Shown here: positions 36,006 through 47,272 of the stretch, piece after piece
Layout of the letters: every line of letters starts with the position of its first letter
Numbering within the stretch: position 1 is the first letter of the stretch
Translations under genes and position numbers: made by a program
Notes under the pieces: generated by a model
Databases searched by the model: none
Told to the model about the DNA's origin: nothing
The model's input: only the letters and a program-made list of their open reading frames with translations
Source of the DNA: Solicoccozyma terricola
Lineage: Eukaryota; Basidiomycota; Tremellomycetes; Filobasidiales; Piskurozymaceae
DNA: 64,000 nt
Direction of reading: 5' to 3'
Assembly (NCBI GenBank): GCA_001600875.1
Contig: BCLD01000018.1
Span: forward strand, 498,689-562,688

Positions 36006-37870
36006 TTACCGATAATCTCTCCGCCTTTCATCTCTTCTTGGACTTCGATCGCGTCCCTTATCCCTATCATGACTTCTTCCACTTGATTCCCTCCTCTCAT
36101 CATACCTCTCCCTATCCCTCCTCTCCCTCTCCCTATCATCTCTCGTCCTCTCACCCCTTCGTCGATCATCAGGAGATCGTTCCCTCTCCCTATATCGTAT
36201 CCCATCATCCCTTCGAGATCTACTCATTTCACCTTGATCGAATACCATTCCATATCCTCCTTTACCAAATGTATCTGCACCACCACCACCGCCGCCGCCG
36301 CCTCCACCTTCTCGGTATCGAGAAGGCGTTTCGAGGCCATATCCTTTATTAGAGGTATGACCGCCACCGCCACCTCCACCTCCACGACCACCACGAGAAC
36401 CACCACGACCTCCTCGCATCGCTGATGATTTCGTCCGATCAACTGAATACACGCCGTTGATTTTGGAAACGGATTGTGAGCTGTTCGTTGAGAATAGTTG
36501 TGGACTGGTCAGTGCTGAAAGAGGAGGAGACGAGGGAGGGAGGGTAGGACATACAAATCAACCCAGATACGACGATCGTCGACCAATACATTCTGCATTT
36601 TGAAATAAGCCTGTGATGAGAGGGAGGGAATCAGATCAGTTGGATGTTGGCCCGAGGGGGGGGGGGGGGGGGTTCCTCTTGAGACCCTTCCCGAGACGAT
36701 AGAAAAAAGGGAACCACGACCTCACCATCTCCGCTGATTCCCTCTCATCAAACTCGATAAAAGCATATTGCAAACTATCTCCCGTTTTCTTATCTCTAAT
36801 AACCTCACAACTTAAAATCTTTCCAAATCTCGAAAAGATCAATTCTAAATCCTCGTCTTGTGTGACTGGATTCAATTTACAAACGAATAAAATATTCTCA
36901 GGTGGTCTTATATTTGCAAAAGGTAAATCACCAATCATTTCAAGTGTTAATGCTGATGCAGATGCAGCTTGTGCTCTTTTTGAAGCTTCAATTTCGGTTT
37001 CGGAACGAAGATCATCTAGGGATTCATCTTCGTGTATTCGAGGAACAATTGAAGGGTCATCTGGTGGTCTGATTGGGGATTGAGGTTCGATGAGGTCGGA
37101 TGGATCTGGGAATGGATCCTCTGAAGAGGGGGACGAGGGGGGGGGGGGAGCGCGTGAATAGGAGGAATGTGAGCCAACCGTCAAACAACACAGGGTTCAG
37201 AGAGGGGTTTTTTTTTAATCTACTCACCTAATATCTCAATATGTCTAATCCTAATATCCTTCAATGGTCTTCCATTCACATCCACAAAAACCTCATTCAA
37301 TTTATCCAACACATCTTCACCTTCAACTACTCTTCCGAAAACTGCATGTTTCCCATCCAAATAATCGATATCATCTTTCAAAGTGATGAAGAATTGAGAA
37401 CCACATCCAGGTGGATCAGATGGTGCGACTGCCATTGAAACTGTACCTCTTGTGGTATGTTTTAAACGTTGGTTGATCTCGGGTGGGAAGTAACGTGAGG
37501 TTGGGTTGGATGAGGAGGAGGTGGAGGTGGTGGATTTGGAATGCAGGGATTGAAATGATTCACCACCGGATCCTGTAGCTGTTGGATCACCAGTCTGAGC
37601 GATGAAATCCTTGGACACTGAAAGGGGGAAAAACGAAGCAGAAACCCCTGAATCAGCTTGGATTTTTTTCGAGGACACTTCCTGGTATTGAATGGACGTT
37701 TTAGACCACATCAACCACACCCCCGGGGGCGACTAACCATTGAAGAACGCGTTGAGGTTGTAATATTTGACCTTGCAGAGTTTAAGAAAGTTGTAGCATG
37801 TACGAGGACATTGTTGTGTCTCGAGATCGACTACGAGGTCGCCTAGGGATGTTTCGATGAGGACTGACAT
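36006..37870 (-). CDS. Cyclophilin with RRM, PPIL4 type
   Basis: A nuclear peptidyl-prolyl isomerase fused to an RNA-recognition motif. The start is the ATG at 37870 ([17 protein letters not shown]), the usual PPIL4 N-terminus. The cyclophilin domain has [51 protein letters not shown] and [13 protein letters not shown]. The RRM follows: [20 protein letters not shown] (RNP2), [18 protein letters not shown] (RNP1-like) and RRIWVDFSQSVSKI. The C-terminus is Gly/Arg- and RS/RD/RE-rich, ending [15 protein letters not shown] 14-16-nt G run (about 36658-36672) and another (37139-37148) lie in introns. A likely role is in spliceosome or transcription complexes. Fungal homologues are often named CYP6. 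The gene is complete and in frame across all exons read. Confidence 0.94.
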
Positions 37871-38097
37871 GGTTGGGATGTGTGTGGTGGAGTGGGTGGT
37901 GGGATGTCGGACAGGGGGGGTTGATGCGGACTATTCCCAACTGTCTATCTACGCTATCACGTGAAACAACGTGGGCCATCCAGGCCATCCCAGCCCACCA
38001 CCAGCCCATCCCTCACACGGGGCCCCATAGTCATCCCTTTTCCCCCCGTACCAAGTTTCTCAGTCTCATCCCATTCCCAGTCTCAACTAATCACCAA
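37871..38097. promoter_or_regulatory. Divergent promoter PPIL4 / SET methyltransferase
   Basis: A 227-bp head-to-head spacer with CACGTG at 37958-37963 and AACGTGGG just after it. Confidence 0.6.
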
Positions 38098-40128
38098 ATG
38101 TCATCTCAACACCCTCATCCAGTCCTCGAATGGCTACTTTCATCAGGGGGGAGCTATGATCAACGTCTATTCGGGTTGATGGAATTCCAAGGGATGGGAA
38201 CTGGAGGTGTTGCGTTGGATGATATCGAGGTGAGGATGAAAGGGGGAGGGGGAGGGGGGGGGGGGGGGGGGGAAAGTAATAGCAAGCCCCTACTCTCTCA
38301 TATCCGTACGTACTGAACCCCCGTTCTTTGTGATCTTCCAATACACAGCCTGAANNNNNNNNNNNNNNNNNNNNNNNNNNNNNNNNNNNNNNNNNNNNNN
38401 NNNNNNNNNNNNNNNNNNNNNNNNNNNNNNNNNNNNNNNNNNNNNNNNNNNNNNNNNNNNNNNNNNNNNNNNNNNNNNNNNNNNNNNNNNNNNNNNNNNN
38501 NNNNNNNNNNNNNNNNNNNNNNNNNNNNNNNNNNNNNNNNNNNNNNNNNNNNNNNNNNNNNNNNNNNNNNNNNNNNNNNNNNNNNNNNNNNNNNNNNNNN
38601 NNNNNNNNNNNNNNNNNNNNNNNNNNNNNNNNNNNNNNNNNNNNNNNNNNNNNNNNNNNNNNNNNNNNNNNNNNNNNNNNNNNNNNNNNNNNNNNNNNNN
38701 NNNNNNNNNNNNNNNNNNNNNNNNNNNNNNNNNNNNNNNNNNNNNNNNNNNNNNNNNNNNNNNNNNNNNNNNNNNNNNNNNNNNNNNNNNNNNNNNNNNN
38801 NNNNNNNNNNNNNNNNNNNNNNNNNNNNNNNNNNNNNNNNNNNNNNNNNNNNNNNNNNNNNNNNNNNNNNNNNNNNNNNNNNNNNNNNNNNNNNNNNNNN
38901 NNNNNNNNNNNNNNNNNNNNNNNNNNNNNNNNNNNNNNNNNNNNNNNNNNNNNNNNNNNNNNNNNNNNNNNNNNNNNNNNNNNNNNNNNNNNNNNNNNNN
39001 NNNNNNNNNNNNNNNNNNNNNNNNNNNNNNNNNNNNNNNNNNNNNNNNNNNNNNNNNNNNNNNNNNNNNNNNNNGGGGGGGTTTGAATCTGATTTTTTCG
39101 GTATCGGATTACGCACCGATAGGCTCGGTTGTATCATGAAGAGGGATGTTTAAAGATGGTATCTACGAAAAAAATCTTAAAAGGAGAACAAATCGTGAGT
39201 ACGGATGAAAATAATTTTCGAATCTCACATCCAACTTGGGGCGAATTGACTTTTAATCCATAACAATTTACCTCTTGTTCTGGTAGTACAACACGTACGG
39301 ATCCCCACCAAACAGTGACCTCTTACGAAAATACGGTCATGTCGATGTCTTCCCATTACCACAAAGTATCTTGACGGGTCTTCCTGAATACGCAAGAAAG
39401 TGGGGGTTTGGGAATCAAGGTGATTTAGTGGACATTTCAGGTGACGTTGTGTTGGAAGTGGTGTTGGGACGAGTTGGAAATGAGACGGATAGGGAAACGG
39501 TTAGGAATAGGTTGATGGAGAGAATTGATTGGTGGATTGATGAGGCGGAAGAGGAAGAGTGAGTTTTTGAATAGATGTGATTGAAATTTTGACTTTTGGA
39601 ATGGAATCGAACATTTATTCTCCCCTTTTCTCTTCTCTCTTCCTTTTCAAAACAGCACATTCGCATTAGGATACCCTCCAGATGCCTTACCTCCTGCTCT
39701 CATCGCGTTCGCTCGCCTTCTTAATCTCTCAGAGAACGATTGGGAGAAAACGGTAGAGAAGGGAAAAGTCCCAAAGCCGAAGATCGATTTTGAAACCGAT
39801 GGGTTGGAGGTAGTGGAGATTCTCAAAGCAGTCATGAAGATGAGATTGAAAGAGTATCGAGGGTCGTTAGAGGTGAGGGTGATGTCTAGTCTGCCGTACA
39901 GTGAATACCACGCTGATACATTCCTTTTCGCAGGACGACCTTACTGCTCTCGAGCGACATTCAACGGATCCCCTACCTTTGCACATGTATCATGCTCTCG
40001 TGTTACGGACTGGCGAACGGAGAGTCGTTCTCACTGTTCTCGGTCAACTGGAGGCGACGCGACCAACAGCCGAGAAAAGGAAGGCGGGAAGGAAAGACGA
40101 GGATGGTCAGAAGAAGCGTCAACGGTAA
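38098..40128 (+). CDS. SET-domain lysine methyltransferase, Rkm4/SETD6-like (gap inside)
   Basis: A protein-lysine methyltransferase. The N-terminal exon from ATG 38098 reads SSQHPHPVLEWLLSSGGSYD. The next exons fall into 720 undetermined bases (38355-39074), which hide most of the SET domain. After the gap: ARLYHEEGCLKMVSTKKILK, GEQIYNTYGSPPNSDLLRKYG (the SET-C NTYGxxPNSxLLRxYG signature), HVDVFPLPQS, then the Rubisco-LSMT-like substrate-binding domain (GFGNQGDLVDIS, DTFALGYPPDALPPALIAFA), ending KKRQR at the stop 40126-40128. Rkm4 methylates ribosomal protein L42, while SETD6 targets nuclear proteins; the sequence alone does not separate them. It lies head-to-head with PPIL4. Confidence 0.87.
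38355..39074. other. Assembly gap, 720 N
   Basis: All bases are undetermined. The left flank is preceded by a 14-nt G run (about 38258-38272), and the right flank resumes in a G run, so the gap probably arose in G-homopolymer sequence. Confidence 0.98.
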
Positions 40129-40228
40129 AATCCTGGGTAGAGGGACACATCTCCTTGTTTGTACATGGGCGACATGATGCATACACTCCACCTTACAAAC
40201 GTTTGTTGTACACGCCCCGGCCGGTTGG

Positions 40229-42782
40229 CTACCCGCTCAGCTTTAACATACCCCCATCTGCTACCGTATACCTCTCTATCAACATCCTCAACCGCTTGTT
40301 GTTCAACGGGTTTTTCTGGATCGCCGGTCTGAAGAACAACGTCGTCTCCGCTTGTGTCCTAGGTTTGGATCGGATAAAATCCTTGAAAGCACTGACGGAT
40401 ATGGCATCTGCAAAGTCCTGCAGTTCATCAGCCGGTTGAGGGGTAGCGGATTTCTTGGTCTTTCCACGTCGCTTGTGCTGCGGTGTGGTGAATCCTGGAG
40501 CCGGTCGATGCACCGGTTCATTGCTGTCGTAGCTTGAGGGTGGTGGCAGGTATGAAGCACTCTCCGCAGACAACGTCGGGCTAGTACCATGATCAGTGTT
40601 CGGTCGGTGTTTCTTAGATGGCATTGCGCTCGATTCACGCGACGAGCCTTCGGCTGGCGCGGTATGACGCTCCCGGTTGTCCGATTTCCGCTTTCGAGAA
40701 CCACTCGCCTTGAGCCCACTCTCCCTTTCCTTACTTCCACTTCGACCAATGGGACTGCCGCCACGCGAGCGACCGGGACTGATCGCACGCTGTGCCAACA
40801 TCTGATGACCATGACCCATACCGAGGATATCTGGACTCTCGGAACGTCGTATGGATTTGCCGTTGGCGCGCGCGGGTGAGGCGATACTAGGACTGCCAGC
40901 TCGGCTGGGACTGGGAGAACGACCGGTGTCACTTCGCGAGGCCCGTGAAGCTGGTTTTGTAGGACTTTCTCCGTCTGGTTGGGCAGTACCGTCGGAATCG
41001 CTTCCATCGTCGCTGTTTTGTTCATCCTGAGGTGGCGTGCAGAAAGAATTCTAAGCAACGAAAGATCCACTGAAGGGCTGCCACGCATACTCACGGAATC
41101 AAGGTACTCGTCCGAACTCGAATCATCGTCATCCGCACCTCCTCTCTTCGCCAACAATCTCTTCGTCTTTCGCTTATTCTTCTCATCTTCCTTGTCGCCA
41201 AACAGATCATCCGATGAATCGCTGTCACTACCTTGCAAGACTCCTACATTCTTATTGGCACGATCGAATTCGAGCTTATTTTTCGCCTCCAGCTCTTTAG
41301 CTTCTTGTTCTTCCTCGAGTCCAACCTGGAAACCTTCTTCATCGTCTTGATATTCTTTCACCTCGTCAAAGTCCAGATCTTCACCTTCAAGTCGATCGAG
41401 GCCCTGTGTTGTGACCAACAATTTCAATCCACACGCCCTCACGTTCCAAACCCACCCAAGCTCGAACACTCACCGGACCTCTCGTCCTACTCCTCCCTCT
41501 CTCTTCCTCATCAAACCTCTCCCTCTTAACCCTTGGCTTAACCTCCTTCCTCAATATCATCTCATCCAATTTCGCCGCCAATCCCTTCGGCTTGACGTCC
41601 CGATTAGAAGATTCGCGCTTGATCACTGGTTTTCGATCCATTTCCACGTCTACTGGATGGGATGCATCTGTACCGGCAGAACGCATACGCATCGTCGCTG
41701 ATCCAATCGGTCTAGCAGCCCATCTTGAACCGCCGACCTTGAATGCCATTGCGTTCTCCAGCTGTTTTCGTTACGGGGTCAATCAGTCATGGGATATCCT
41801 CTCACAGATGGGGACCTGCGGGAGCTAAACAACTCACTTGTTTACTCGCCAAGTCACTTTCAGCACTGATGACCCCTCTATCCCTATCAAACCTATAATC
41901 GCCACCAACGTTATACAACTCGGCATAATCCTCCCCTTCTCCACCCCAATGCAATACCATGGCAGCGTATCCCGTTCCTTCCTGTCGTTGAACACGACCC
42001 AACCATCTTTCAACACCTTCATCCCCTCCTCCTCCAACTCCATCTCCAGCCACATCCACATCCAATACCCAAGGCAGCTTTTCTTGATTAACGCCTTGCC
42101 AATACATTGGATCCCCGCCGTTGTATCTCTGTTTAACCTGTCGTTGTTTTTGAAATGCACGTCGACCTGATCTTGCACGAGCGATGGATCTTTGAGCAGC
42201 AGCTTGAGCACCTCCATGTGGAGCTATCAAACTTGTATCCGCTTCCACTCTAGCTGCAGCTGGAATCGGTTTCCCTTCCGCGTCGTATATTGGTTTCCCG
42301 ATTGAATCCAATTGATATCGTTGTCCAGGAGCAAACAAATTTTCTCTACGTTCTTTACGAGGTTCAGTTGTTGGATCCTTTCGATTCAAAGAGATCGTAT
42401 GATTATCGTCCATCCATTCAGAAGGGTTTCCACCGACCAATCTCATTACACTTAATGAGGAATTGGCAAGTTCATCGGATCCGGCAGAGTAGATTATATA
42501 GTCGTGGTATTTACGAGGTGTCTCGGTTTTGGTTGGCGTGGCGGTGGATGAGCGAGAGATGGAGCTTGAGAGGGGACGAAGGGTTGAATCGGATGGAAGA
42601 CGAGATGTGGAGGAATTGAATGCGGGGGATTTAACTTTACTGTCCGTCTTGATTGTGGTGTTAATCCCATTCACGGCTGCGGTGGATGGGCCTGCAATGG
42701 CAGATGTAGATGATGCGACAGTGGGTATCCGAGGTGCACCCCGCTTCTTCTTGGGCATGAAGAGGTTTAAAGAGGATGCCAT
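40229..42782 (-). CDS. TFG1: TFIIF alpha subunit (RAP74/Tfg1)
   Basis: Large subunit of general transcription factor TFIIF, which binds RNA polymerase II. Start ATG at 42782 (MASSLNLFMPKKKRGAPRIP). The N-terminal dimerisation region includes RYQLDSIGKPIYDAEGKPIP, KLPWVLDV, GTGYAAMVLHW and AELYNVGGDYRFDRDRG. Central highly charged exons (DFDEVKEYQDDEEGFQVG, KNKRKTKRLLAKRGGADDDD) are followed by a Ser/Arg-rich linker. The C-terminal winged helix is DFIRSKPRTQAETTLFFRPA and NNKRLRMLIERYTVADGGML, which binds the FCP1 phosphatase in other species. Four exons: about 42782-41838, 41763-41475, 41403-41093 and 41030-40229. It shares a 295-bp divergent promoter with RIX1. Confidence 0.92.
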
Positions 42783-43077
42783 GATGGGGAAGTCGACGGT
42801 GACACTGTGTGATATAACGAGGAGTTGGGTATGATGAAGTTGAGCCCCTAGCCCAGAGGGAGGCAGGATGAGAGTGGCCTGCCTGTGAGCTGAATATGAC
42901 ACGTCATCGCCTCTCTCTGCTAAATATGACACGTCATCACTCCTCCCACCCGGTTATCAAATGACACGTGGCACCGGCCATCCTTCCCCGTCTGCTAATA
43001 TTATTTCAACTTCAACCACCTCCAACCCTCCATGCTGACCACCTCCCGACCAGTGCCCCCCCCTAACCCAACTCATC
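42783..43077. promoter_or_regulatory. Divergent promoter TFG1 / RIX1 with three CACGT elements
   Basis: CACGTCA occurs at 42900-42906 and 42930-42936 within identical AATATGACACGTCATC blocks 30 bp apart, and CACGTG occurs at 42965-42970. The regular spacing suggests bound sites. Confidence 0.65.
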
Positions 43078-45988
43078 ATGGCCACCACCGCCACAGCACC
43101 CGCATCGCCATCCCTTCTCTCAACACTCACTCCTCTCCTCTCCCATCCATCCATCTTACCTCTTCTCCGAGCCCACCGTCCTCTCACCCACCCATCGACC
43201 CTGCCGCCAAATGACGTCCATCGCTTCCTAGCCAAACTCAACACCCTCATCTTGTCGCGTGAAAGCAATGTACAGAGTCTGCAGGCAAGAAGGGAGGCAT
43301 GTGTGGTTGCGAAGGAGGTGATCGGAATGGATGAGGAAGGGTATACGATAGGGTTATATGGGAAAGGTTGGGTTGGAGGGTTGTTACCTCTTGTCAATGT
43401 ATGTTACTTCCCTTGTCTCGCGTTCAAAAAGCATCCATTCTCCAATCTGATCAATACAACTTCGTACAGACCCCGAACCTCCCACAAGCTCATCTCGCAC
43501 CTCTCATCTCCCTCCTCACCACCCTTTTCACGCTCTCTCCTTCATACCCCACTTTCTCTCGCGAAATCGCACTGCCTTCAATCCCCAAATTTGCACAAAT
43601 GCTAGTCGGTATCCTCACCCGCGCCGTTACTGATGACAATTGGGAAGTGGTGGATATCGTGTTACCACATATACCATCTTTGATTAAACTTTCACCGACA
43701 CCATCAAGACCTCTCCTTCCCATCTTACTTCCTGTCCTACATCGACTACTTATCATCTCCCCATCACCGTCAATTTCCACCTCTGCTGCTGCATTACTAT
43801 CAACACTTCATATCCTCCCTGGGAAAACATCCGCAACCACTCAATTCGGTACAGATCTTCGTATCGCGACGAATGAAGGGATGCAATGTCTTGGACATGT
43901 GTGGAATGATGGATGGATGAGAAGAGATGGTGAAATCAAGGAGATGGTTGGATTAGGGAAGGGTATTAGTAGAGGAATAATGGGGAACTTGGGAGGAGGC
44001 GAGGTGGGATCTGATGAGAGTGTCGAGAGATGGATGGGTGCGTTGGAAGGATGGGGGAAATTGATTGAGACGATGTTGAAGTGGGTTTGGAGACGTTTTC
44101 AACAGTTTGAAATCAGGAGAAAGAGAGTGAGCTGATATGGACATTTCAATTTAGATATCAAACTTCGAGACCGGTCTCTGTCCCAATGGGTTCGATCGTC
44201 ACATTAGCTTTGAAATGCTTGACGATCTCTTACCAAACACCTGTAAGTCACCTCCCCCTCCTCATTCCGTCGTTCCCTCAAATCAGTGTCTTACCCTACC
44301 GCCAACGATCGCTCAACCCCCTCAGTTCGTCACATATATCGAGGATGGACATCGTGCCAAGTTAATCTCAGTGTTACCGAGGATATGGACTGTGGGAATG
44401 AGGTTATTGGGTGTGATGACAATGTCGTGAGTCGATGCTATTGATTTACATTTACAGGGAGATTGACGACGTACTGACGGGAATCGGGGAACTGTGTTTA
44501 GGCTGGGTGATCATCTCTTACCATGGATAGGAACAATCTTGGAGCTAAGTATCTACTTGTTAGAAGAGATGCCGAAAGGTTCTCAGTGAGTTGCGGTCGA
44601 CTTTTAGCTAGCTAAACAGTGACGCCGAAGACTGCTAATGAGATAATGGACACAAAATAGATCCGCTCGATTATCGTTATTGAAGTTTCATAACCTCCTA
44701 CTGTCGAAGCTCCATATCGACGCATCCGCAGCTACACTACACGTTCGCCTACTCAAACACTCACTGGCTACCATTGGTGGATTGTTGAACCCTTCTGTAC
44801 AAGCGCGGGCAGAACCGATTGTCGCGGTTAGCGGATCGAAGAAGGGAAAGAAGAGAATGAGGATAGGTGAGGATACGGTTGTGGGTGAAATGGAGGGAAA
44901 AGGTGGAAGGGGATTGAACAAGGTAGAAGTAGGGATCGTGGTGGATTGTTTGAAACGTACGTTGATTTGTCCTTCCCTTCTTGAATTCGCGACGTGTGCT
45001 GATGATTACCGCCGTGAGCAGTCAACGTACTCCTGCACAACCACCCATCCATACCCCAGCATCTTCTCTCTTATTCTATGCGCCTGCACCTCAGCCTAGC
45101 ATCCACATTACCAATGCGAAGTGCATCGTCTATTTCCTCCGAGCCTACAGGTGCTCGAAGGATCAAGGGTGCACTTGAAGGTGTGCTGGATGGAGCGATG
45201 AGAATGGGTGGAGGAAGTGGAAGTGCAAGACCTTGGATGGCTTTGATCGTTGCTAGGGATGTGAGTTTTGAGTCCTCGCATATTCCTCAACTTCCCTGGT
45301 GCTGACAAATCCTATCTCACAGACCAATGCTAGACTACCAAGCACAAACACCCTCATCCACCCTTCGTTACCTCCCCTCAACCGACCAATACCACCCTCG
45401 TCAACATTGGTCTTTTACAACGATACATCGGAGGAGGATACAGCGCTCTCAATGGAACTCGGATTTTCACGTCCGTCGGAGGATTTAAATGGAGACATTC
45501 TGGAACCAGCCAACAAGCGGCAGCGGACGGACCTTGAACATGTAGCGTCAACGGAGCCAACTGTGGTTTCAGGCGCTGCGGACATCCCTGTTACACATGG
45601 TGTTGCGAGTGGTGTTTCTATAGCGTCACAAGTTCCTCCCTCATCAGTGGTCGAAGTGACCTCCTCGAAGGAAGACCCAACGAAGAGCGGTGATGTTACT
45701 ACGATTGCAGCAACATCGGCTCAAGACGTCAACATGGATGCACCTCAGGAGGAGAACGTTACTTTGGTTAACAAAACTTTCATCTGGACGCCACCTTCAG
45801 CTGCGAACGAGGTCGCCGTCAGCGTATCCACCACCATAACATCTGCCACCTCACCTCCAGTCAAGCAGACAGATGCTGTATCGGGAGACCTTGGAAAGGT
45901 CGTTTGTTATGCAAGTGATGGGGAGGAAATTCCTGCAATTGACATGGGGAGCAGCGACGACGAGGAATGGAATGAAGAGGACGATTGA
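43078..45988 (+). CDS. RIX1: Pre-60S processing factor Rix1 (PELP1/Ipi2)
   Basis: A scaffold of the Rix1-Ipi1-Ipi3 complex that matures 60S precursors. Start ATG at 43078 (MATTATAPASPSLLST). The helical-repeat N-terminal domain reads LRAHRPLTHPSTLPPNDVHR, FLAKLNTLILSRE and RREACVVAKEVIGMDEEGY, then TDDNWEVVDIVLPHIPSLIK and a Leu-rich run of HEAT-like helices. Further exons continue through GDHLLPWIGTILELS and LLKFHNLLLSKLHIDAS. The C-terminus is a long acidic tail (ANKRQRT nuclear-type basic patch, then SSDDEEWNEEDD) ending at the stop 45986-45988. About ten exons, with many introns of 60-80 nt. The overall architecture, a Rix1 domain plus acidic tail, matches the family. The assignment rests on domain pattern, as Rix1 diverges quickly. 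Confidence 0.8.
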
Positions 45989-46743
45989 GGTATGCTTGTA
46001 TACAAGGGGGGCCATCCCGTGGCCATTTCTATATACTTATATTATCCTAAATTAAAATGAATTGAAAACGATTATAACCGTAGGTCGATGCATATTTGTG
46101 TAACCTCGAGATTACCGCCGTTTCGAGGGTGTATGGCACAGCCAAAGTGGAGTGGTATTGTTACTAGCTCGGAGGTGAGAAAGTTAAGGCCGGCTTCAGA
46201 AGCTAACAGCAACCGCATCTAAAAGATTCTGGGATCCCCGAAGCCTTTTGCCTGATAGCCCTCGTCAGGACCTCAACTGGTGCTACTTAGAGTATACCCT
46301 TTTGAACAGCTCTCAGTCTGAAATCGACCTTTGAATACGAGACAAGATGCATAGCTTGCGGCATCGCATTCACGTCGACGCCCTTAATACCCTCCATAAC
46401 AGTGCAGTCTTTCTCCTGGCTGCCAAATCATCTCCTCCCTCCCCCCCCCCTCCCCCCTTTCTTCCCCCAAGATCCAACTAATACCCTGTCGAGTGCACAA
46501 GGGAAGGCGTAAGGGAATGTCAGCTTGTTTCTCTAAGAATAGGTAGGCCAGGCAAGGCCATTGCGTACCCCCCTTCCCAGGACACCCTGTCCGACTCAGT
46601 GCTATCCACGCTACGTCTCGAGTTGTCACGACGGTTCCATCGCCGCCAGGTACAAGCCCGGGTGGCGGTTGAATGGCGCCATAAAAGACCCAAAGATGCT
46701 CCGGAACCTAGGGAATGAATAGGATCGCAGTGGGATCTAGAAA

Positions 46744-46797
46744 GATCGGCAGGGGGAGTGAGGCTGGGAAGATCGGCAGGGGGATCGAGGCTGGTAA
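46744..46797. repeat. 27-bp tandem repeat, two copies
   Basis: Two adjacent units starting GATCGGCAGGGGGA (46744-46770 and 46771-46797), differing at a few positions, followed by a truncated third start (GATCGGG). Confidence 0.8.
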
Positions 46798-46938
46798 GAT
46801 CGGGACACCCAACTCCTGGAAAAAAATCTAAAAGGGAGAGAGAGAATTACATAGAGTAGATGCGCCTCTGGGGAATGTCTCGAACGGGTAGGTCCTATAC
46901 CACCGTTCGCATGCTCGTCTGCTAGAGTGGTCGCTCGT

Positions 46939-46980
46939 CGGGTAGGTGGTGACTCCACCAGGATAGTCACCGACGACCCG
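46939..46980. other. Inverted repeat / potential hairpin
   Basis: Arms 46939-46954 and 46965-46980 pair at 13 of 16 positions around a 10-nt loop. The inner seven pairs (GGTGACT/AGTCACC) are perfect. It lies in the gene-free convergent spacer. Confidence 0.6.
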
Positions 46981-47272
46981 TCTCCCCATTTACACAGGTG
47001 ATTTATTTGCTAGATAGCCGCAATTCCCCCACAGTACGCCGATTTCCCGGCTACGTTGAATGGAACGTTCCTCGGACCCTCCAGCGACGGATAGCTAAGT
47101 GAGATCGGATATCAGAAGGTCACCCATGAACTCAATGCCCTCGCTCATCTCATATAACAGGTACGGATGGCCCACTACAAATCCCGTTGAATAAAAGCCA
47201 GTACCCGCTTGCGAGATGGGCCAAAATAGTAAACTCCATCTAGATCTTCCTCGATGGTCCCCTTTTCTCCGG

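Larger units (their letters stand above)
45989..47272. other. Convergent intergenic region, largest gene-free stretch
   Basis: 1,284 bp between the stops of RIX1 (+) and the 2OG oxygenase (-). It contains a C-rich run (46440-46462), a 27-bp direct repeat and a strong hairpin. I looked for tRNA boxes, 5S rRNA and U-snRNA signatures and saw none. Small open frames here have no family resemblance. Confidence 0.55.

Noticed and set aside
40303..41469. 388-codon alternative frame across the TFIIF-alpha gene
   Set aside because: It reads through an intron and then runs out of frame; the true frame gives the conserved winged helix.
46080..47270. snRNA, 5S rRNA or tRNA in the large convergent spacer
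   Set aside because: I looked for the U6 ACAGAGA, U5 loop, U1 5' end and tRNA boxes and did not find a convincing match.
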